A model generated the notes under the pieces. The model did no database searches, was not told where the DNA came from, and saw nothing but the letters and a program-made list of their open reading frames with translations. A stretch of DNA of 64,000 bases from Zoroaster sp. YZ-2022 (lineage: Eukaryota; Echinodermata; Asteroidea; Forcipulatida; Zoroasteridae), in NCBI GenBank assembly GCA_029582265.1, contig CM055828.1, positions 33,143,263 through 33,207,262 on the forward strand, in the 5' to 3' direction. Each line of letters opens with the position of its first letter. The first letter of the stretch is position 1. This document shows, piece by piece, positions 59,701-64,000 of this stretch. A program made the translations under genes and the position numbers.

Positions 59701-62359
59701 GCTGCATAGAATGCAACCAAATAAGACCATATCCTTATCCAGACTAAGTTATGTGGATGCCGCGACAGTGATGGATGGTGCAACAAACACAACAGCTTTA
59801 TAAGAACGCAAGAATCAAATATATTTTTCCCAATAAAAATTAATTCAACAAAACATGGCGTTTAATATTTGGATGTGTTGGTTGTTGGCTGTGACTTGTA
59901 GAAGTCCACCTGGATAACGGGAGGGCTTATTTCCCCTGAACTCGTGGTTATATTAAAAACAAATTTCCACAATATGCAGTCTACAGAATTGCCATACACG
60001 CAAAATGGATTTAGCAAATTGATTTAATATTTTGTTTGATCAGCAAATAACTGCATCACCACCGTCTATTATAGCTAACAATCTGTTTTTCATAAGTGGT
60101 ATACTGATATTTGAAGATGTTTAAAGATGTGCTCTTGTTGTGGTTTTTATGAGCTAATAATGTACATAATACTCATTAACAAATATTTGACCTGATATGA
60201 AACACAGATTGTGTGCGTAAATATCATTGGCACCCAACTTGATTGCAAGATTCTCTGACGGTCATAGGATCTTGCGGTCAGGTCAGGGATGCTGTGGTTG
60301 ATTGTAGACACATTCTCCAATAGTGTTTCATGTCGGGGTCAAATATCTGTTCAAATGTACTTTGTACATTATAATATGGGTGCAAATAGCATGATGAGAG
60401 TGCATCTTTATGGTGTAATAATTTCAAGTCTTCACAGGCACGTTCATTGTAAATAATCTTCAAAATGATGAAATACACATTTGACAATTGCTACCCAATG
60501 AAATGTCTTGAAAGTTAATTGTTTTTTGCCCAAACTCAACAAGCCCTCCTGTTGTACCCCTGTCCAGGTGGCACTAAATCGCTTAAGCAGAAAACACTGA
60601 ATTTCAAGTCGGCCACCAAGAAGACGGCCTCGCCCAAAAAGTCCACGCCCAAGAAGAAAAAGAGAAACATTTGGTCGGACTCGGAGTCCGATGCATCACT
60701 GGACAATTCGGATGTCAAGTTATCGGATGATTCTCCTAAGGAAACTTACATCAAGAGAGCAGCTGGTAAGACTTATGTGGGTTTTTTTGTTTTTTTTAAA
60801 TTTATTTATTTTTATTATTTATTTTTCTTTAATTTATTTATTTTATTTTATTTATTTATTTATTTTTTTTATTTTATTTTATTTTTTTTCTTCAAAATGT
60901 TGGGAGCTACATGCAAAAATATGTAGTGTGGTAGGTTGAAATTTACTGGAATTAAAAAAAAATACCCGCAATTAAGTAGTGCTGTGAAATTTTTTTAAAA
61001 ACTTAACCATAACTCCCTAGGCCCACATGCTTACACATAAACTGAATCCTCCAAAATCCTTCAGTAGTAAAGCAAGCACGTGACATGTATGCACACATGT
61101 GTTTCTAATCTGTGATACATGTACATGGCCAGGGACCCTCCCTGCATGCATGGAGCAATAAACAGTGTCCACTGACCCAAGCACTGACAACAAATCACTA
61201 CAACAAACATGGATGTACATGTACCATGGAAAGGTAAGTATGCCTAATAACCTCAATCCTTCAAAATCCTTCACTTTAGCAAAGAGGATTTGGGAGGGTT
61301 AGAGTTAGTGAATATTCCCAATTTTATTTATAAAGGTGTTGGTTGATCAACCAGCAACTTTCATAGATTGAGTTCTTAGCTATTAAACCTCGGGAGTGTA
61401 CGTAATTACATTTGACCAAAATAATTTATTGTTGGTTCCATCGTCAATTAATTTTGGCATTTAATTAATTTTTGCCACAACTGTTTTGTGAATTACCTTC
61501 ATATTATTCGTTTTCCCTTCTAAACAGGCGTGATATTCTTCCTACTTTTGTAGAAAATCCTACCTTTTGATTTTGAAAATCCTACCATGAAACCGAGTTC
61601 TGACTTCGGACCATGGAAACTTTCCTTGTGTATCATTTTATTGTAAATACCAAGATAAAAAAACAGTTTTTGTGATATACATGGCTATAGAGGTAAACCG
61701 CTATAGGCTAGTATATGCCTAATGATAATGGTAAACATTTTTCCTACCTTTCCATTTTCTCACAATATCATCCCTGCTAAAATGATAAAATAAATATTCT
61801 GATTAAAAAAAACCCAGAAAGTACAATCAAATAGCGAAAAATAAGATATCAACATGGCCAATGATAGGACCAGGATTAACAAAACTCTAGTCTGGATTTA
61901 TTTTTACATGCAGACGGCGCTAAGCTGAACCCAAAACTGGTAACATATTCCAAGAACATTCTCCTGAGGACGATCAGAGCATACTGATCGAAACGTGGAG
62001 TTGTAACCTCCAGTTCTTTTCAGAACTAATTACTACTCAATAGAGAATTTCACATGGTGTCACCGCAATTAGTCTTACTTAAGATTATTCTTACTGTGAT
62101 ATCCATCCCCCCTTCTATCGTATTTCTAGCCAAAAAGGTGAACTATTCATTCCTTGATGACGATGATGACATGGATGTCCCATCACCGCCAAAATCTCCC
62201 ACCTTCAACCTGGATGATGAGAGTGGAGATAATGATGATTTCTCTTCGCCTGTCAAGAAGACTGTTAAGAGAGCGGCCCCTAAGATTGACAGCGACAGCG
62301 ACAGCGACAGTGGTGAAGACAGCGTGAAAGAGCCCCCGAAAGACGGTAAGATGGAGTAA
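29741..62359 (+). CDS. TOP2: DNA topoisomerase II (TOP2A/TOP2B orthologue)
   Basis: Twenty-nine exons were joined with consistent phases: 29741-29794, 33497-33733, 34881-34971, 35666-35729, 36969-37114, 38154-38251, 39094-39306, 40436-40609, 41020-41121, 41750-41887, 42022-42078, 42870-43109, 43449-43685, 45058-45163, 46338-46447, 47120-47212, 47969-48083, 50441-50562, 51141-51289, 51668-51899, 52693-52892, 53684-53822, 54545-54740, 55325-55581, 55689-55772, 56569-56763, 58288-58408, 60568-60765, 62130-62345. The enzyme passes one DNA duplex through a break in another, using ATP, in the nucleus. Key sites are all present: ATPase Glu125/Asn129, GRNGFG 199-204, QTK 414-416, EGDSA 499-503, DQDQD 579-583, Tyr843 and Ile894. 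The exon 1/2 junction (LKWV|TLF) copies that of human TOP2B (LTWV|TLF). The CDS either stops at 62359 (1,465 residues) or splices at GTAAGA 62346 beyond the window. Confidence 0.95.
29881..30072 (+). promoter_or_regulatory. Possible second TOP2 promoter
   Basis: In order: E-box CACGTG (29890-29895), inverted CCAAT boxes ATTGG (29915-29919 and 29933-29937), E2F-like TTTTGGCGG (29924-29932), and TTTGAA (30053-30058), which fits a CHR element 15 bp before an ATG. Inverted CCAAT boxes with a CHR are known from mammalian G2/M promoters, including TOP2A. Each motif is short; only the combination is suggestive. Confidence 0.4.
30073..30096 (+). CDS. TOP2: Possible alternative TOP2 first exon
   Basis: ATG at 30073 opens eight codons (MEANEPLR) that end at a good donor G|GTATGT in phase 0, the same phase as exon 1. 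Splicing to exon 2 would give MEANEPLR|TLFENM, of similar length to the start of vertebrate TOP2A. It lies directly behind the CCAAT/E2F/CHR-like cluster. It rests on phase, donor and context only. Confidence 0.4.
30478..30938. mobile_element. MITE with GACCGCCACTTTTT ends, copy 3
   Basis: Same family and orientation as 27285-27716 (CAACCGCCACTTTTTCTCATT ... AAAAAGTGGCAGTCGGATAC). It lies in TOP2 intron 1. Confidence 0.8.
31642..33195. mobile_element. 1.55-kb element, CAGGGTTCTCCCC ends, 5-bp duplication
   Basis: Inverted ends CAGGGTTCTCCCC and GGGGAGAACCCTG are flanked by CTACC at 31637-31641 and 33196-33200. There is no intact frame inside. Near the right end, GCGTATCGG-type motifs repeat (33085-33165). 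It shares the terminal CAGGGTTC and the 5-bp duplication with 48268-49689, so both probably belong to one superfamily, which I cannot name safely. Confidence 0.75.
33262..33413. repeat. Inverted-repeat element with nested palindrome
   Basis: The outer ends GAGTTCTTTCGGGTAC and GTACCCGAAAGAACT are inverted. Inside, 33279-33313 is a 17-bp-arm palindrome (CTAGTCATCGTCAGGAG, one central base, complement). Half-copies occur at 2401-2520 and near 41200. Confidence 0.8.
33497..38251 (+). CDS. TOP2: TOP2 exons 2-6: N-terminus and ATP-binding core
   Basis: Exons 33497-33733, 34881-34971, 35666-35729, 36969-37114 and 38154-38251 encode residues 19-230. A Lys-rich lead is followed by LSVERIYQKKTQLEHILLRP. 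Then comes the GHKL (Bergerat) ATP fold: the N-box Glu125 and Asn129 in FDEILVNAADN, the WNNGKGIP loop at 157-164, and the glycine-rich lid GRNGFG at 199-204. All catalytic residues match human TOP2. Phases at the exon ends are 0, 1, 2, 1 and 0. Confidence 0.95.
33949..34222. mobile_element. TTAA-flanked MITE (CCCTCCTACTA ends)
   Basis: The ends CCCTCCTACTA and TAGTAGGAGGG lie between TTAA at 33945-33948 and 34223-34226. Its interior (TTTTGACTG, ACCAGTCAAAA motifs) matches 56994-57883, which carries a SINE insertion. Confidence 0.85.
35418..35585. mobile_element. MITE-like element (TATTAGCCA ends)
   Basis: Inverted ends TATTAGCCAG and TTGGCTAATA. GGACACCCT motifs inside are shared with a longer relative at about 37201-37657 (GTGTTAGCCA ... 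TGGCTAACAC). Confidence 0.65.
35787..36115. mobile_element. TTAA-type MITE with internal duplication
   Basis: Left end TTAACCCTAACCCCCTAGC, right end degenerate. A block of about 120 bp (ACCCAACTGTTGGACTTAGC ...) occurs twice in tandem. Related to 43705-43888 and 48143-49782. Confidence 0.75.
37201..37657. mobile_element. MITE-like element (GTGTTAGCCA ends)
   Basis: Inverted ends GTGTTAGCCA and TGGCTAACAC, with several GGACACCCT motifs. It lies in TOP2 intron 5. Next to it (37702-37883) is a copy of the GCTTAGCAG-type MITE. Confidence 0.65.
37936..38084. mobile_element. MITE with AAAGGGACAATATCGTCA ends
   Basis: Inverted ends TAAAGGGACAATATCGTCA and a complement ending GAGACTGTCCCTTTA. A relative with GGGGCAGTATCGTCACGATC ends lies at 45370-45590. 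Confidence 0.7.
39094..42078 (+). CDS. TOP2: TOP2 exons 7-11: transducer domain
   Basis: Exons 39094-39306, 40436-40609, 41020-41121, 41750-41887 and 42022-42078, all phase 0, cover residues 231-458. Landmarks are KFKMQSLDKDMVALL, FRSYVDMYLKDK, FVNSIATTKGGRH and the QTK loop (414-416, FDSQTKENMTL), whose lysine contacts the ATP gamma-phosphate. Family knowledge assigns this part to linking ATP hydrolysis with gate movement. Confidence 0.95.
39500..39810. mobile_element. MITE with ACAAGTCGC ends and 32-bp palindrome
   Basis: Inverted ends ACAAGTCGCCAATTTGAAAA and its complement near 39790-39809. At 39540-39571 lies a perfect 32-bp palindrome centred on TGACGTCA. Confidence 0.7.
39895..40262 (-). 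mobile_element. tRNA-derived SINE with ATT-repeat tail
   Basis: The minus strand carries a B-box-like GGTTCGAATTCC (about 40183-40196) and ends in an (ATT)n tail (about 39900). The same family occurs in the opposite orientation at 56215-56510 and as a 3' fragment at 8880-8957. Confidence 0.75.
42277..42548. repeat. TOP2-intron repeat, copy 1 of 5
   Basis: Shared blocks are GGCCTGTGATTTCTC, AGAAGTAGCCACCAAGGAAA, ACCTCTAGTTTCTTGTTTGT and GGGGATGTGGAGAGTCTG. Other copies lie at 50667-50935, 52936-53155, 53308-53597 and 54759-55020, all in TOP2 introns and all in the same orientation. Confidence 0.85.
42870..45163 (+). CDS. TOP2: TOP2 exons 12-14: TOPRIM metal-binding domain
   Basis: Exons 42870-43109, 43449-43685 and 45058-45163. 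EGDSA (499-503) and DQDQDGSH (from 579) are the acidic residues that hold the catalytic magnesium ions. GIPKLDDANDAGG and VFPLKGKLLNVRE, with LEEFITPIVK, are near-identical to human. A 36-bp minisatellite lies in the intron at 43921-44383. Confidence 0.95.
43705..43888. mobile_element. TTAA-type MITE, inverted relative of 35787-36115
   Basis: Contains reverse-oriented GGATTTTGGTGGATGCAGG and CATGGTGTTGGATT blocks of the 35787-36115 family. Ends are degenerate. It begins 20 bp after the TOP2 exon 13 donor. Confidence 0.7.
43921..44383. repeat. 36-bp minisatellite in TOP2 intron 13
   Basis: About 12.5 units contain AGGTCCTTAGCTTGACCTGG. Units with CCTTAGC and CCATAGC largely alternate, hinting at a 72-bp higher-order unit. 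The array is broken at 44384-44573 by a MITE and then resumes with CTGGTCAGCTC. Confidence 0.95.
44384..44573. mobile_element. MITE inserted into the minisatellite
   Basis: Ends GGCCAATTTCATAGAGCTG and CAGCTCTATGAAAGTGGCC. The minisatellite bases CTGG are present on both sides, which suggests a 4-5 bp target duplication. Relatives: 19413-19603, 34596-34740, 37702-37883. Confidence 0.8.
45747..46135. mobile_element. MITE with AAGCTTGGGCGATA ends
   Basis: Ends AAGCTTGGGCGATAACACGA and TCGATATCGCCCAAGCTT. The interior is full of ATCGCGATAT-type dyads. A relative with CCTGGGCGAATAGT starts at about 62706. Confidence 0.75.
46338..48083 (+). CDS. TOP2: TOP2 exons 15-17
   Basis: Exons 46338-46447, 47120-47212 and 47969-48083 continue KYYKGLGTSTMKEAKEYF, RKEWLTDWLKERK and YNDFINKELVLFSNADNERS into the winged-helix part, covering residues from about 654 to 758. 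Confidence 0.94.
48143..49782. mobile_element. TTAA-flanked MITE carrying a nested element
   Basis: Ends CCCTAACCCCC and GGTTAAGG within TTAA (48139-48142, 49783-49786). Same family as 35787-36115. A 1.42-kb element is nested at 48268-49689. Confidence 0.85.
48268..49689. mobile_element. Nested 1.42-kb element, CAGGGTTCGACC ends
   Basis: Inverted ends CAGGGTTCGACCTTA and TAAGGTCGAACCCTG are flanked by CAAAG (48263-48267, 49690-49694). The GCGAGTGAAAA motif occurs near both ends. No intact frame is present. Confidence 0.85.
49787..50403. mobile_element. TTAA-flanked element (CCCTTT ends)
   Basis: Starts CCCTTTCACTACC directly after the shared TTAA at 49783-49786 and ends AAAAGGG before TTAA at 50404-50407. 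CCATTGGCGACTTTAGTCGA is repeated twice near the left end. Confidence 0.7.
50441..51899 (+). CDS. TOP2: TOP2 exons 18-20: DNA-cleavage domain
   Basis: Exons 50441-50562, 51141-51289 and 51668-51899. The winged-helix domain carries catalytic Tyr843 next to Arg842. The residue before Arg is Ser; human has Pro and, as I recall, yeast has Ala, so the place is not fixed. The DNA-intercalating Ile894 lies in GTEGIGTGW, 51 residues after the Tyr, the same spacing as in human TOP2A (805 and 856). Confidence 0.95.
50667..50935. repeat. TOP2-intron repeat, copy 2 of 5
   Basis: Same family as 42277-42548, with a small tandem TTTCTTG expansion. Confidence 0.85.
52092..52434. mobile_element. TTAA-flanked MITE (CCCTAACTCCCT ends)
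   Basis: TTAA at 52088-52091 and 52435-52438. Ends CCCTAACTCCC and GGTTAGGG. Related to 61007-61304 and 23750-24177. Confidence 0.85.
52693..55772 (+). CDS. TOP2: TOP2 exons 21-25: tower and coiled-coil C-gate
   Basis: Exons 52693-52892, 53684-53822, 54545-54740, 55325-55581 and 55689-55772 encode residues from about 927 to 1218. Landmarks are LPSYKNFKGTIEEVEPN, ITELPVRVWTQTYKE, DYKEYHTDTTVKF, LNNQARFIMEKIEG and LIHRGFDSDPVKMWKEA. An acidic, Ser/Thr-rich insertion follows (TDTEEDTMSETSTASSS), then LGMPLWSLTREK and LRRKTPSMLWKGDLAAF, as in human C-gate helices. Codon phases across all junctions are consistent. Confidence 0.94.
52936..53155. repeat. TOP2-intron repeat, copy 3 of 5
   Basis: Same family as 42277-42548, 3' part shortened. 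A second repeat type (about 53160-53305, GTAGCGTAATAAGGGTCTATG) separates it from copy 4; that type recurs at 62540-62705. Confidence 0.8.
53308..53597. repeat. TOP2-intron repeat, copy 4 of 5
   Basis: Same family as 42277-42548; nearly full length. Confidence 0.85.
54759..55020. repeat. TOP2-intron repeat, copy 5 of 5
   Basis: Same family as 42277-42548; begins about 20 bp after the exon 23 donor. Confidence 0.85.
56215..56510 (+). mobile_element. tRNA-derived SINE with ATT-repeat tail
   Basis: B-box-like GGCTCGAATCCCAACC near 56217, the body shared with 39895-40262 in the other orientation, and an (ATT)n tail at 56490-56508. Confidence 0.75.
56569..62345 (+). CDS. TOP2: TOP2 exons 26-29: C-terminal regulatory tail
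   Basis: Exons 56569-56763, 58288-58408, 60568-60765 and 62130-62345. The tail holds PSPYGTRVVPRI (as in human TOP2B), basic clusters that look like nuclear localisation signals (PKKKKRNIWSDSESD, close to human KKRNPWSDSESD), and an acidic end with an Asp-Ser repeat (SDSDSDSGED), likely casein kinase 2 targets. In exon 29 the frame meets TAA at 62357-62359, but GACG|GTAAGA at 62346 is also a good donor, so the last residues are uncertain. Confidence 0.88.
56994..57883. mobile_element. TTAA-flanked MITE with nested SINE dimer
   Basis: Ends CCCTCCTACTA and GTAGGAGGG inside TTAA (56990-56993, 57884-57887). It is the same family as 33949-34222. A 572-bp SINE insertion lies at 57149-57720. Confidence 0.85.
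57149..57720 (-). mobile_element. Tandem SINE dimer with 11-bp target duplication
   Basis: Two head-to-tail minus-strand units of the SINE seen at 10708-11762, each with the tRNA-like head and GGTTCGAATCC B box. The flanking 11-bp repeat GTAAAAGCATT (57138-57148, 57721-57731) marks insertion into the TTAA element. Confidence 0.85.
61007..61304. mobile_element. Degenerate TTAA-type MITE
   Basis: Relative of 52092-52434 (CTGAATCCTCCAAAATCCTT, CTAATCTGTGATACATG), with changed termini TTAACCATAACTCC and GGTTAGAGTTAG. Confidence 0.8.
61956..62087. repeat. Dyad repeat next to TOP2 exon 29
   Basis: Inverted relative of 16371-16500 (CTCCTGAGGACGATCAGAGC, ACTGATCGAAACG, TGTCACCGCAATTAGTCTTA). It ends about 40 bp before the exon 29 acceptor. 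Confidence 0.75.
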
Positions 62360-64000
62360 AAGGAACATTGATAGAAAGCTTGAAAAGTTCCGTCTAAGAA
62401 ATAATTGTAAGGGATAAACACTGAGCAATAACAGCACACATTGCTCTGCAGCCATTTTGTTTTTCTTCAATATAAATCCATGTGAACCAAACCAAGGCTG
62501 GAAGGGAAAATAGTCTGGTCCCTTGTATGCACCGATCGTAAGTGCTCTAATCGTACTAGTGTATACAGGGAACCTGATTTAAAAAAAAAAATTCCGTAGC
62601 GTAATAAGGGTCTATGCCGCATTTGAATGGACAATCAAATTTATTCATGTTTGCAAACAAAGACTGTATGGAACGTTCCAATGTTTCTTCAGCATACCTC
62701 AGGCTAGGCCTGGGCGAATAGTAAAATTTACTATTCGATTAATCACGCGGCAACTTTTCGCGAATAATCGACTATTCGCGAATAGTTGGCCAATTTTTCC
62801 CCACGGTTTATAAAAGTACTAAAACATTAAAAACAATTGCTTTGATAGTAATTTTTGGCCTATTTGTAACATTCAGACAATAAACAAACACATACATTAA
62901 GCTCTTTAATGCCTGTTGTTGTTTTTTCTTTATTTCTTGCAAGATTGTACTCGAAATAATACATTTTCGTAAGTGAAAATCCAATCGCCGTCGAGTTATT
63001 ACTCTGGCAGCGTGGGAAACTTCCAGCACAATTAGCATTAACAGTGCACATTGAGTCACGCGCAGTTACGTTCATCCCATATCAACAGAGGGAAGTCCAC
63101 CTAAACCCCATAAAATGAGCGCATTGAAGAGATCTTGTTTATATTTAAGTCGCCGTTAAGAGAAATACCAATAAGTTAACGGTCCCCCTGTTATTTCAAA
63201 TCAATTAGCCTAGTCCTATACACAAAATAAAAAATAACCATGCAAGTAGTACGTATTTATGCTCATGCAGGGGCCACTTTTTAGACGAACGTATTCGTTG
63301 TTTACGTCCAAAGCTTCCGCAGTGTGCCCTGCACTATGCTTAAAATCCTTTGGTTCAGGCACACACGTGGTGCGTGTACCCTGAACTGATTTTGTACGAC
63401 GGCCTATGCGTTTTGTGATTGACTTATGCTCACCGCAAATTATGTTATCATTATTGGACAAACTTTTCTTGGGAACCAAATGGGGCGTGGCAAACAATAA
63501 CGTCATGCAATAAGTGGATTAGTGGGATTTATCATTACTCATCAGTAGACCTATGTTACCTGCAAGTGCAAAGGCAATTACACCGGCAATGCGAAAGGCA
63601 GTGACCAATAGAACCATGCTTTTCGTAGTTAATATTTATGAAAATAAATTGACATTTTCAAACAAATCGATGTGTAATAAATAAACAACATGAAACATTC
63701 AAGTTAGTGTAAATTAATCGCAGTTGTTTAATCATCAATTCGTCATCTCCAGCTTTTCTCCAAAAACAAAAACGTTACATGATTTTGTAGTGTTCAAATT
63801 TAATAACTATTAGTACAAGTTTATGCTACAAAAATATGAATTATGTTCATTCAGCACTCTGCAAGTACCCCCCGCGGGTGCAGAATTTAGAAAAAATAGG
63901 TCACTGTTTGAGACTGCAGGATTGTATTGATATTCCCCCTAGAAAAGGTGGTGCAATCCCTAGTTCCCCCGAAAATTGTTCCCTTGTTACGCCACTGCTC
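62360..64000. other. Downstream of TOP2; repeats, no gene seen
   Basis: Either TOP2 3'UTR and flank, or its last intron. Repeats: about 62485-62705 (relatives at 42548-42620 and 53160-53305) and 62706-62800 (GCGAATAGT dyads). A possible polyadenylation signal AATAAA lies at 62879-62884. No further exon with TOP2-like character was recognised. Confidence 0.5.

Overview
This is animal nuclear DNA: genes are split into short exons with GT-AG introns, spacing is AT-rich, and transposon remains are dense. Two proteins are very close to vertebrate orthologues (a type IIA topoisomerase and the E2 enzyme UBE2G2). The third is an IgGFc-binding-domain membrane protein, a family expanded in marine invertebrates. 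Together with a C-type-lectin exon and short TTAA-flanked elements, this suggests an invertebrate deuterostome, most likely an echinoderm (perhaps a sea star). The phylum is inference. There is no sign of prokaryotic or viral organisation.

Layout. 1-3448: no gene recognised. 3449-3708 (+): a first exon with signal peptide and the start of a C-type lectin domain, cut short by a G-rich minisatellite (3719-4034) and a palindromic one (4035-4100). 4230-7095: a broken duplicate of UBE2G2 exons 3 and 2, split by a 5'-truncated LINE that itself holds a second LINE. 9130-18354 (-): a five-exon gene that I could assemble with all phases consistent (signal peptide, IgGFc-binding domain, proline-rich stalk, transmembrane helix, short basic tail). 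20220-20950 (-): a LINE reverse-transcriptase fragment. 21985-28825 (-): complete UBE2G2 in five exons, 170 residues. 29741-62345 or 62359 (+): DNA topoisomerase II in 29 exons, about 1,461-1,465 residues readable. 62360-64000: repeats, no gene seen.

UBE2G2 and TOP2 lie head to head, with 915 bp between their start codons, so they probably share a bidirectional promoter. An in-phase alternative TOP2 first exon lies at 30073-30096 behind inverted CCAAT boxes, an E2F-like site and a CHR-like element.

The introns and spacers are packed with mobile DNA. There are several TTAA-flanked families, including one 1.4-kb foldback element and nested pairs. Two elements have CAGGGTTC ends and 5-bp target duplications, and one hAT-like element has an 8-bp duplication. 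tRNA-derived SINEs occur as tandem and inverted arrays. One repeat family occurs five times inside TOP2 introns. I found no convincing new enzymatic system. The most notable items are the IgGFc-domain receptor-like gene, the divergent UBE2G2/TOP2 pair with a possible second TOP2 promoter, the nested UBE2G2 duplicate and the inverted SINE array. All exon junctions were read by eye and need transcript evidence.
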